A stretch of DNA of 64,000 nt, from the NCBI GenBank assembly GCA_947450325.1, contig CANFUT010000009.1, positions 60,159 to 124,158 on the forward strand, read 5' to 3'. Below the pieces are notes generated by a model. It saw only the letters and a list, made by a program, of their open reading frames with translations. It made no database searches and was not told where the DNA came from. The translations under genes and the position numbers were made by a program. This DNA is from Flavobacteriia bacterium (GTDB lineage: Bacteria > Bacteroidota > Bacteroidia > Flavobacteriales_D > Crocinitomicaceae). This document shows, one piece after another, positions 1 through 7,040 of the stretch (position 1 is its first letter; each line of letters starts with the position of its first letter).

Positions 1-40
1 ATCCTAAGTCTAGCGTGTCTACCAATTCCACCACATCTGC
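1..40 (-). tRNA. tRNA-Leu (anticodon UAG), 5' part, truncated by window start
   Basis: The complement of this stretch reads as the 5' half of a leucine tRNA: acceptor strand GCAGATG, a D-arm with GGTAGACACG, and an anticodon stem-loop beginning CTAGA followed by CTTAGGA, placing TAG as the anticodon. The 3' half, including the long variable arm and T-arm, lies outside the window. A strong promoter match sits about 70 bases upstream. Confidence 0.85.
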
Positions 41-112
41 AAGTCAAATTTAAATTACAAGTACGTTAACTTTTCTTTAAATTTATTTCAAAACCCATCC
101 TAAAATGGTGCG

Positions 113-142
113 CAAAGATAATGATTATTTTATTCACACCAA
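113..142 (-). promoter_or_regulatory. Bacteroidetes-type promoter of tRNA-Leu
   Basis: On the minus strand TTG (140-142) is followed after exactly 19 bases by TATCTTTG (113-120), a full match to the TAnnTTTG -7 element. Transcription would start near 106-108, about 65 bases before the mature tRNA 5' end. The same 19-base spacing recurs before rpmH and the 47.58 kb gene. Confidence 0.65.
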
Positions 143-359
143 GAAAATCAGTTTTTTTTTGAATATTTTTAATTTTTCAGTTCGGTTGTATTTATATGGT
201 TCAAAACTTTTTGATTGATTCGTTCTTGCTTATTAAAATAAGAGCACAATAAATCAGTTCTTTAGTTGAATCATTAATTCTTTTTTTAGTAAAACAAGTT
301 GGATTTAATTTTGTGGAAAAAAACAATTTTAAATTTTAAAATAACGTCTAAAATCGCTG

Positions 360-367
360 TAACTTTG
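360..367 (+). promoter_or_regulatory. -7 element of the flavin reductase gene
   Basis: TAACTTTG matches the TAnnTTTG consensus and ends 16 bases before the ATG at 384. No clear TTG lies at the expected -33 position, so this is a half-site prediction. Confidence 0.45.
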
Positions 368-383
368 TACAAATTAAAATTTC

Positions 384-1277
384 ATGATTGATTTAGATCC
401 AAAAGAATTGCCAATTCAGCGCTTGCATCAACTTTTACTTGGTGCGATTGGTCCAAGGCCTATCGCTTTTGCATCGACTATTGATTCAGATGGAAATCAC
501 AACCTTTCTCCATTTAGTTTTTTCAATGTTTTCAGTGCGAATCCACCAATTTTGATTTTTTCGCCTGCAAGAAATGGAAGAACGAATACAACCAAAGATA
601 CCTATAACAATGTAAAAGTTGTTCCTGAAGTTGTGATCAATATTGTGAATTACGATATCGTTCAGCAAATGAGTTTGAGCAGTTCTCCTTACGCACCAAA
701 TGAAGATGAATTTATAAAAGCTGGTTTTACTGCGCTTGATTCTGATTTGATTAAACCGAAGAGAGTAGGGGAATCGCCTGTTCAATTTGAGTGCAAAGTG
801 ATTGAAGTGAAAGAATTGGGAACTGAAGGCGGCGCAGGAAATTTAGTGATTTGCGAAGTGGTGAAAATTCACGTCGCAGAGGAAATAATGGATGATAAAG
901 GTTTGATTGACCAACATAAAATCAATTTGGTCGCTAGAATGGGCGGTAATTGGTATTGCCATGCAAATGAAGATTCCATGTTCGAAATCGCGAAACCGAT
1001 CACCACAATCGGTATTGGGTTTGATAATTTACCGCAAGATGTCAAATCATCGGTTGTATTTTCTGGAAATGAATTGGGATTACTTGCTGGAGTTGAATCT
1101 TTGCCAGACGAAACCAAAGTAAATGAATACAAATTGTTGGAATTAAGTGAAATCTTCTTATCTTTAGATGGCAAAGCGGAAGAATTGGAATTGGCTTTAC
1201 ACCAGCACGCCAAGATTTTATTGGCTGAAAACAAAATAGATGAAGCTTGGTTGACATTGCTTTCATTCAATGATTAA
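384..1277 (+). CDS. flavin reductase-like, FMN-binding split-barrel protein (DIM6/NTAB type)
   Basis: 297 residues. The first ~200 residues form a flavin reductase-like domain: the GPRPIAFAST segment (about 23-32) followed by DGNHNLSPFSFF is the usual FMN-binding signature of the DIM6/NTAB group, and ARMGGNWYC near 190 is the typical end of the domain. Such proteins bind FMN and often supply reduced flavin or act as small flavoprotein oxidoreductases; the substrate cannot be told from sequence. The last ~90 residues are an extra, mainly acidic helical extension that I do not recognise. It is a cytoplasmic protein with no signal peptide. The gene stands alone or is cotranscribed with the DUF3127 gene 44 bases downstream. 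Confidence 0.85.
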   Translation: MIDLDPKELPIQRLHQLLLGAIGPRPIAFASTIDSDGNHNLSPFSFFNVFSANPPILIFSPARNGRTNTTKDTYNNVKVVPEVVINIVNYDIVQQMSLSSSPYAPNEDEFIKAGFTALDSDLIKPKRVGESPVQFECKVIEVKELGTEGGAGNLVICEVVKIHVAEEIMDDKGLIDQHKINLVARMGGNWYCHANEDSMFEIAKPITTIGIGFDNLPQDVKSSVVFSGNELGLLAGVESLPDETKVNEYKLLELSEIFLSLDGKAEELELALHQHAKILLAENKIDEAWLTLLSFND

Positions 1278-1321
1278 ATAGAAAAACAAACAACAAAATA
1301 ATAACTTTAAAAAAATAAATT

Positions 1322-1717
1322 ATGTTTAAACTGACTGGAACTTTAAAAGTGTTGAATCCAACGGTACAAGTATCTGAAAAATTCTCAAAACGCGAATTTG
1401 TAGTTACTGAATCTTCTAGCATGTATCCTCAAGATATTCAATTTCAACTGACACAAGATAAATGTTCTATGTTAGATGGATTTAATATCAACGACCAAAT
1501 TGATGTTTCTTTCAATTTGCGTGGTCGCGAATGGACAAGTCCTCAAGGTGAAGTAAAATATTTCAATTCATTAGATGCGTGGAGAATTGACAGAGCAGGA
1601 GCAAATGCTGGTTCTGGAATGCCTGCTTCTGGTCCTTCAGCAATGAATTTAGCACCAGTTGCTGCTGCTACAGCTGAAATGACAATGGAAAAAGCAGACG
1701 ATGATTTGCCGTTCTAA
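1322..1717 (+). CDS. DUF3127 protein, SSB-like OB-fold protein with acidic C-terminal tip
   Basis: 131 residues. The N-terminal ~90 residues match the DUF3127 family of Bacteroidetes (start MFKLTGTLKVL, then REFVVTES, then SFNLRGREWTSPQGEVKYF and LDAWRID), which looks like an OB-fold barrel. It is followed by a flexible Gly/Ser/Pro/Ala linker and ends in DDDLPF. That ending is almost identical to the DDDIPF tip by which classical single-stranded-DNA-binding protein recruits RecQ, RecO, PriA and others. The layout (OB domain, linker, acidic tip) is therefore that of an SSB, although the fold is not a canonical SSB by sequence. A strong terminator follows immediately. Family assignment is fairly secure; the SSB-like role is inference. 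Confidence 0.8.
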   Translation: MFKLTGTLKVLNPTVQVSEKFSKREFVVTESSSMYPQDIQFQLTQDKCSMLDGFNINDQIDVSFNLRGREWTSPQGEVKYFNSLDAWRIDRAGANAGSGMPASGPSAMNLAPVAAATAEMTMEKADDDLPF

Positions 1718-1736
1718 TTTCGAGATAAATACGCTT

Positions 1737-1763
1737 AAAGCCACGTTTTTCGTGGCTTTTTTT
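1737..1763 (+). terminator. Rho-independent terminator after the DUF3127 gene
   Basis: A 9-bp stem AAAGCCACG/CGTGGCTTT with a TTTTT loop is followed by a T-run. It lies 20 bases after the stop codon. Confidence 0.85.
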
Positions 1764-2057
1764 GTTTCCAATACTTTAGATTTTACGACAAAACAGTCAA
1801 TCTTATTTGGAAATCAAATGTCACTTAAAGATTCGTTTCGCTACAAAATATTAAGATTTTAAAAGCCGTAGCTATGTAACTTTAAAACTAGATTATCACG
1901 CTTGCTGGGCAGCTTCAGGACAAATGAAAATCCTTAAGAAAATCAGAAGTCTTAAAATCCTAATATCTTAGTATCTTGGAATCTATCAAGTTTATTGCCT
2001 CAAGTCTTCTGTCTAATGTCTTAAGTCTATTGTCTCAAGTCTTTCGTCTAGAGTCTT
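1764..2057. repeat. gene-free spacer with short-period degenerate AGTCTT/GTCT repeat
   Basis: No gene is visible. From about 1985 to 2060 the sequence is a degenerate direct repeat built on AAGTCTT and TGTCT, recurring about every 10-11 bases (for example CTCAAGTCTTCTGTCTAATG then TCTTAAGTCTATTGTCTCAA). A looser AAAATCCTTAAG/AAGTCTTAAAATCCTAAT pattern precedes it from about 1925. It abuts the 3' end of the ABC exporter gene, which has no obvious hairpin terminator. Confidence 0.6.
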
Positions 2058-3878
2058 CTACGACTTCATCTGCAACTCCACCAAATTGGCATAAATTCCA
2101 CCAGGAATATTCAATAATTCGTCGTGTTTTCCTTGCTCAGCCACTTGACCGTTTTCTATCACGTAGATTTTATCTGCATTGCGAATCGTAGATAAACGGT
2201 GAGCAATCACAAAAGAAGTTCGTCCTTTCATCAACGTTTCCAAAGCTTCTTGCACCAATTTTTCTGATTCAGAATCTAGTGCGGAAGTCGCTTCATCTAA
2301 AATCAAAATGGTTGGATTTTTTAATAATGCTCTTGCAATAGCGATTCTTTGTTTTTGTCCTCCAGACAATTGAATTCCTCGATCTCCAACCTCGGTATTG
2401 AAACCTTCCGGAAATGAATTGATAAATTCCAATGCGTTCGCTTGTTGCGCTGCTTTTTTGACTTCTTCTTCTGAGGCTTCTGGATTGCCGTATGCAATGT
2501 TATCGTAAATCTTACCAGCAAACAAAATTACTTCTTGTGGCACCAAAGCCATATTTGATCGAAGGTGCTCGATGTCAATATTTTTGTTGTCGATATCATC
2601 AAAACAAAGCTCTCCTTCTGATGTTTCAAAAAATCTCAAAAGCAAGGATGCAATGGTAGATTTTCCAGCGCCTGATGAACCAACTAAAGCAATTGTTTCA
2701 TTTGGTTCTGCTGTTAAATTGATGGATTTTAACACTTCGACATCAGGTCTTTGAGGATAGTGAAATCTAACATTTTTAAATTCAACTTTCCCTGTAATTG
2801 TTGGTTTTTCGACTCCAATAAGTATTTCTTTTTCACCAGGAGTTTGAATAATGCTGATTAATCGTTCAGTTGAACCAATGGATTTTTGAATGTTGGCGTA
2901 TAGCTCAGGTAATGATCCAATCGACGCTCCCATCATGACAGTTAGCATGATAAACGAGTAGAAATTTTGATGACTTAAACTAGGATTTGGTCCTTGTGTC
3001 ATCAATAAGCCTTGCCAAATGATGAATACAATCGCACCGAACAAGCAGAAAACAATAAACGAAACAAAAAGTCCGCGCCAAAGTCCACTTTTGATATTTA
3101 ACTTTCTGATTTCATCAATGCTCACTTTGTATTTAAAAAGCGCCAAAGCTTCGTTTGTAAATGATTTTACATTTGAAATTCCAGTTAAATTTTCTTCGAT
3201 CACCACATTTGAAGTAGCGGTTTCATCTTGGGCTTTTACAGAAAGTTTTTTGATGAATCTTCCAAAGAAAACAGCGATGATTGCCATTACAGGAACAGTT
3301 GCAAGCATGATCAATGCCAATTTCATAGAAATAATTCCAAGGAAAATAATACCTCCAACGACAATAACAATTTGTCTAAAAAACTCAGCAATGGTTGTTC
3401 TTAAGGTTTCTTGCAATTGCGCAATGTCAGATGAAATGCGAGAGGTTAATTCTCCAACTTTGTTTTGGTTGAAGAAATCCATAGGCATGTAAATCAATCT
3501 TGAAAAAGCATCATATCGCACATCACGAAGCGTGTTTTCAGTCACATTTGTGAAAATGACCACTCTAAAATAAGATGCTAACGATTGAATTCCAAATAAT
3601 ATAAATAATGCCATGGCAACAGTATTAATGTTACTTAAATCAATTAATTTTATCGCATCAGCAGTGTTCGTAGGAGCATTTTGACCTGCGCCACCTAATA
3701 GTTGTCCTAATAATAAAGGAAAAATCAGTCCTGTTGTAGTCGAAACAACCAAAAAGAACCAACCTATTGAGAATGAAAGTCTATATGGTTTTAAATATTT
3801 AAAAATCCCTTTTGCCTTTTGTATGTCCTCTTTGGATAATTTTATTTTTTCCTTTTTCTCTTTCTTTGGTCGAAGCAT
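2058..3878 (-). CDS. MsbA-like ABC exporter (fused membrane and ATPase domains)
   Basis: 606 residues, a full-length half-transporter. A positively charged N-terminus (KKEKKEKIKLSKED) leads into a six-helix exporter domain at about 30-330. The nucleotide-binding domain carries Walker A GSSGAGKST (about 400), the signature LSGGQKQR, and Walker B ILILDEATSALDSES. It functions as a homodimer or heterodimer in the inner membrane; closest named relatives are MsbA/BmrA-type lipid or drug exporters, and the substrate is unknown. It is divergent from rpmH and appears monocistronic, starting at the ATG whose complement lies at 3876-3878, with AGGAA just upstream. Confidence 0.9.
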   Translation of the reverse strand: MLRPKKEKKEKIKLSKEDIQKAKGIFKYLKPYRLSFSIGWFFLVVSTTTGLIFPLLLGQLLGGAGQNAPTNTADAIKLIDLSNINTVAMALFILFGIQSLASYFRVVIFTNVTENTLRDVRYDAFSRLIYMPMDFFNQNKVGELTSRISSDIAQLQETLRTTIAEFFRQIVIVVGGIIFLGIISMKLALIMLATVPVMAIIAVFFGRFIKKLSVKAQDETATSNVVIEENLTGISNVKSFTNEALALFKYKVSIDEIRKLNIKSGLWRGLFVSFIVFCLFGAIVFIIWQGLLMTQGPNPSLSHQNFYSFIMLTVMMGASIGSLPELYANIQKSIGSTERLISIIQTPGEKEILIGVEKPTITGKVEFKNVRFHYPQRPDVEVLKSINLTAEPNETIALVGSSGAGKSTIASLLLRFFETSEGELCFDDIDNKNIDIEHLRSNMALVPQEVILFAGKIYDNIAYGNPEASEEEVKKAAQQANALEFINSFPEGFNTEVGDRGIQLSGGQKQRIAIARALLKNPTILILDEATSALDSESEKLVQEALETLMKGRTSFVIAHRLSTIRNADKIYVIENGQVAEQGKHDELLNIPGGIYANLVELQMKS

Positions 3879-3901
3879 TTCCTATCTTTGTATTATGTAC
3901 G

Positions 3902-3909
3902 CAAAAGTA
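3902..3909 (-). promoter_or_regulatory. -7 element of the ABC exporter gene
   Basis: On the minus strand TACTTTTG matches TAnnTTTG and ends 23 bases before the start codon, with an AGGAA ribosome-binding-like motif between. No well-placed TTG was found. The plus strand of this same spacer also contains TATCTTTG at 3883-3890, which could be a second rpmH promoter. Confidence 0.4.
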
Positions 3910-3959
3910 ACGTATGATTGGCAATATTGTGCGTTTTTTAATCTTTTTAATAAATTAAC

Positions 3960-3989
3960 TTGTATAAAAAGAATTATTGTGTATCTTTG
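3960..3989 (+). promoter_or_regulatory. rpmH promoter
   Basis: TTG (3960-3962), 19 bases, then TATCTTTG (3982-3989), the full Bacteroidetes vegetative consensus. The leader to the rpmH ATG is about 40 bases. Confidence 0.7.
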
Positions 3990-4033
3990 CAGTCCGAAAT
4001 TTAGAGAAATAAAGATATAAATAAATATTTGTC

Positions 4034-4192
4034 ATGAAAAGAACGTTTCAACCGTCAGTTAGAAAAAGAAAAAATAAGCACGGATTCCGTAGTCGTATGG
4101 CGACTAAAAACGGTCGTAAAGTTTTAGCTGCACGTCGTGCTAAAGGAAGAAAAAAATTAACTGTTTCTAGCGAATCTAGCCACAAACGTTAA
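4034..4192 (+). CDS. rpmH: 50S ribosomal protein L34
   Basis: 52 residues beginning [20 protein letters not shown] and rich in Arg/Lys, the unmistakable L34 sequence, including the [19 protein letters not shown] core that binds 23S rRNA. The C-terminus is slightly extended (SSESSHKR) relative to E. coli L34, as is common in Bacteroidetes. It has its own strong promoter and terminator, so it is a monocistronic unit. The usual neighbour rnpA is not present here. Confidence 0.97.
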   Translation: MKRTFQPSVRKRKNKHGFRSRMATKNGRKVLAARRAKGRKKLTVSSESSHKR

Positions 4193-4214
4193 GATTCTGA
4201 CAATCAGATTTTGA

Positions 4215-4242
4215 AAGCCGTTTCTATTGAAGCGGCTTTTTT
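4215..4242 (+). terminator. rpmH terminator
   Basis: Stem AAGCCG (4215-4220) pairs with CGGCTT (4233-4238), followed by a T-run, 23 bases after the rpmH stop. Confidence 0.8.
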
Positions 4243-4321
4243 AGTTTAATCGATTTTAGAAGTGGAAAAATTTGATTTCAATGGATTCATTTTTCAATTT
4301 ATACTCCATTTTTGAATGATA

Positions 4322-4474
4322 TCAAAAATTGAAAACCTGACCATCTTGTCGAATGTGCGCATTTTTCGCTAAATACATTTCCTCAATTAACCAATTAATT
4401 TCATTCGACTTACTTTGTGCTACAATACCTTCTTCAGGTAGAATTTCAACTTTCAATTGATTTGATCCAAAAAG
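4322..4474 (-). pseudogene. C-terminal remnant of a nitrilase-family carbon-nitrogen hydrolase
   Basis: Just after, and overlapping, the GNAT gene a second frame stays open for 50 codons (4474 down to the stop at 4322-4324) with no start codon of its own. It contains LPEEGIVAQSKSNEINWLI and then HIRQDGQVFNF. The spacing and residues (LPE-x-GI-x-AQ ... W ... R-x-x-G-x-V-x-N) resemble the extreme C-terminus of carbon-nitrogen hydrolases of the nitrilase superfamily, a gene that I recall often lying next to this kind of GNAT gene. The Glu-Lys-Cys catalytic regions are absent, so this would be a deletion remnant. The assignment rests on memory of the family pattern. Confidence 0.4.
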
Positions 4475-5045
4475 TTAATTTTTTGAATGTTTCTGACGAT
4501 TCATTTTTGTCGAGCCATTTCATTACGCAAGATAATTCTGTTCTTTTGATATACTTTCTTTTTGTCCAAAATATATCATTTGGTCTGAAATTTTCAGGTG
4601 TCAAAGGATGATTTTTTGGTCGTTCAACTGCACAAAAAGTGGTGAATTTGATTTCAGTAAACTGCTTAGCATATCGCTCTCGTTCATCAAAAAACAGATT
4701 TCCAAATCCTTGACCTCTGTATTTTTGCAAAATAACACTTTCACCAAAGTAGAAAACTTGATTTACATCGATTTTGGCATCTTCAAATGGTTTTTTGATC
4801 TCATCAGTTTCATCAATCAAAGGCAAACAAGTTGTGGCTCCAATCAATTCATTTTGAAGATAAATTCCGAAGAAAAATGATCTTTCAGACTGACAATAAG
4901 TTTGAATATATTCCTTTTCGTATGCTAGATTTCCTTCATACAAATAGGGGAATTCAGCAAAAACAGTAATTCTTAATTGTGCAAAATCGTCAAGAATAGT
5001 TTCTATTTCTTTGCCAATTTTTTGAACGAATTTAAATTCACTCAT
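4446..5045 (-). CDS. GNAT-family N-acetyltransferase
   Basis: 199 residues. The acetyl-CoA-binding motif A is visible as FYFGESVILQKYRGQGFG, with the Q/R-x-x-G-x-G/A loop as YRGQGFG (about 110-116), followed by the helix FFDERERYAKQ. The N-terminal LRITVFAEFPYLYEG is characteristic of a GNAT subgroup; the substrate is unknown. It ends TFWIKSIES, the normal end of the family, so the coding region itself looks complete. It starts 1 base after the stop of the NTF2-like gene, so the two form a tight operon. The sequence beyond its 3' end is a gene remnant in another frame. Confidence 0.85.
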   Translation of the reverse strand: MSEFKFVQKIGKEIETILDDFAQLRITVFAEFPYLYEGNLAYEKEYIQTYCQSERSFFFGIYLQNELIGATTCLPLIDETDEIKKPFEDAKIDVNQVFYFGESVILQKYRGQGFGNLFFDERERYAKQFTEIKFTTFCAVERPKNHPLTPENFRPNDIFWTKRKYIKRTELSCVMKWLDKNESSETFKKLTFWIKSIES

Positions 5046-5046
5046 C

Positions 5047-5451
5047 TCAAGAAACTAATTCAATCCATTTTTCTAAATTGTAGTTGGTCGTAACCCTGCA
5101 AATTTTTCCATTTTCAACAGTCAAAAATGCCGATGCTGGCAAAATGTATGTTTGTCCGTGTGCTTCAGGTAAACCTTCTTCGCCTTTTTTGTATTTTCCA
5201 TTTACAATAAATTCACAAGCAAATTTTTGTCCAGTTGATTCCGAGTAAAAAATCATATCAGTTAATTTTTCCTCATAACATTCATCCATTTTCTCTAAAA
5301 ATTCTTTGAATTTATCGATTCCTATTCTAGGTTCACCTTGATTTGGTTCGTGAGCAATGCTATCTGCGACCAACGATAGCATTCCATCCCAATTTTGAGA
5401 ATTGAAGTGTTTGTAATATAGTTGAATAAGTTCTTGATTTGTCATTTTCAA
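5047..5451 (-). CDS. NTF2-like / SnoaL-type small protein
   Basis: 134 residues. The pattern of an N-terminal helix (NQELIQLYYKHFNSQNWDGM), a conserved hydrophobic core and a final strand TTNYNLEKWIELV fits the nuclear-transport-factor-2/ketosteroid-isomerase-like fold. Members without clear catalytic signatures, as here, are assigned only to the fold; function unknown. First gene of a two-gene operon with the GNAT protein. A 9-bp inverted repeat, CTGAATTTG (5478-5486) and CAAATTCAG (5505-5513), lies in its upstream region and could be an operator, but this is speculative. Confidence 0.75.
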   Translation of the reverse strand: MKMTNQELIQLYYKHFNSQNWDGMLSLVADSIAHEPNQGEPRIGIDKFKEFLEKMDECYEEKLTDMIFYSESTGQKFACEFIVNGKYKKGEEGLPEAHGQTYILPASAFLTVENGKICRVTTNYNLEKWIELVS

Positions 5452-5697
5452 AAAGGATTATTTATGGTAAAATTTCTCTGAATTTGATATAAACTGTAAA
5501 AATACAAATTCAGTTTTAAAGTTTTTAAGAATATTAACATAATGGATTTGAAACGCCTAGAATACTTCTTTTAAAGACATTAGCTTTTGTTGATAGGTCT
5601 CTTTTTTTATTTATAAAGTAACGATTTTAAATGGATTAATTTGAAAATATTTTTCTTCATTAAAATGTACATTGCGATTCATTCTATTTATTTGATT

Positions 5698-6936
5698 ATG
5701 AAAAAGTTATATTTTATTTTTCTTGCATTTATTACTTTTCAAAACTTGTTTTTTGCACAGGTTCTCAATCTCGGCACCTTGGTAGATTTTGTAATGTTTA
5801 CAAGTAATGGGGCAGTTAGTAATGTTGGAATATCCAATTTAACAGGGAATGTTGGTGCTGATATTGGTGCAATAAGTGGTTTTGAATCTGCAACAGTTTC
5901 AGGTACTTTTTATAATATCGATGAGGTTACCGAAGAAGCAAAAAACGATTTAGATTTGTTTTACAATCAACTTGCGTCATTTCCAACAACAAATTATAAT
6001 CACTCTTCAGAATTGGGCAGCAATGAAGTATTGACAGCAGGCGTTTTCTTGATTTCGAGTGCCGGATCCTTAGCAGGTAACCTAACGCTCGATGGTCAAG
6101 GGGATTCAAATGCGATTTTTATTTTCAAAATTGTTGGAGCCTTTACTACTGGGATTTCATCCAATGTTATATTAATAAATAGCGCATTCGCCTGCAATAT
6201 ATATTGGTTAGTAGATGGTGCAATTTCAATAGGTGCAACTTCAACGATGAAAGGAACTTTTGTTTCAAATAATGGCGCAATTTCAATGGCATCAGGAGGT
6301 GATTTAGAAGGCAGATTATTGTCAACGACAGGGGCGATTGCTGTAAATCAAATTGAAGCAAATAAGATTGTATGTTGTTTTTGTCCAATACCCGTTCCAT
6401 TACCAGTTAATTTACTCTCATTTTCTGGGAGTTGCCATGAAAATTATGTTCATCTGGATTGGATCACTTCTTCTGAAAATAACAATGACTATTTTTCCGT
6501 AGAACGAAGTAATAATGGTATTGACTGGAAAGTTATTGGAAAATTAAAGGGTGCTGGAAATTCATCTTCTATCAATCAGTACATGTTAGATGATTTTACA
6601 CAAAACTTTGAAGTTTCTTATTATCAATTAAAGCAAACTGATTTTGATGGAGGAACTAGGGTTTTTAGTCCAGTTTCTGTGGAAAAATGCAACTACTACG
6701 AAGTAAATTTATCTGTTTTTCCTAATCCCTCAAAAAGTTCTTTAGAGATTGATTTTAAAGGAAATAAAGATGATATTTTATCAGTTTTGATTTGTGATAA
6801 TCTGGGAAATGATGTGTATTCATCAAGTGTTCTTAGTTCTCCAATTTCATTGGAAAATTTAAAAGATGGGTTCTATTTTCTTCATTTGGACTTAAAAAAA
6901 GAAAGAGTTACAAGAAAATTCATTGTTTTAAACTAA
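5698..6936 (+). CDS. ice-binding-like (DUF3494) secreted protein with T9SS type-A sorting domain
   Basis: 412 residues from the ATG at 5698, chosen because it begins a clean signal peptide (MKKLYFIFLAFITFQNLFFAQ). An upstream in-frame TTG at 5641 would add 19 poorly conserved residues. Residues about 22-225 match the DUF3494 ice-binding family: LGTLVDFVMFTSNGAVSN, then ISNLTGNVGADIGAISGF, the YNQLASFP helix, GVFLISSAGSLAGNLTLDGQ, FIFKIVGAFTTG and MKGTFVSNNGAISMASGG. That fold is a right-handed beta-solenoid that can bind ice planes. A short linker is followed by a module with LDWITSSENNNDYFSVERS and, at the end, a type-A T9SS tail (VFPNPSKSSLEIDF ... GFYFLHLDLKKERVTRKFIV). The protein is expected at the cell surface or secreted. 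Ice binding itself is inferred from family. Confidence 0.85.
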   Translation: MKKLYFIFLAFITFQNLFFAQVLNLGTLVDFVMFTSNGAVSNVGISNLTGNVGADIGAISGFESATVSGTFYNIDEVTEEAKNDLDLFYNQLASFPTTNYNHSSELGSNEVLTAGVFLISSAGSLAGNLTLDGQGDSNAIFIFKIVGAFTTGISSNVILINSAFACNIYWLVDGAISIGATSTMKGTFVSNNGAISMASGGDLEGRLLSTTGAIAVNQIEANKIVCCFCPIPVPLPVNLLSFSGSCHENYVHLDWITSSENNNDYFSVERSNNGIDWKVIGKLKGAGNSSSINQYMLDDFTQNFEVSYYQLKQTDFDGGTRVFSPVSVEKCNYYEVNLSVFPNPSKSSLEIDFKGNKDDILSVLICDNLGNDVYSSSVLSSPISLENLKDGFYFLHLDLKKERVTRKFIVLN

Positions 6937-7040
6937 TTATTCTTACAATACAGAACTGTCATGTTAAATTAATTTTATGTTTCTTTTTGTAATGTAAAGT
7001 CTACAAAGTAATTAAATTTACTGTCAAATTAGCCGTGAAA

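Noticed and set aside
4417..4880. Plus-strand readings opposite the GNAT gene
   Set aside because: They are shadows of the GNAT and nitrilase-remnant frames, without start context or family features.
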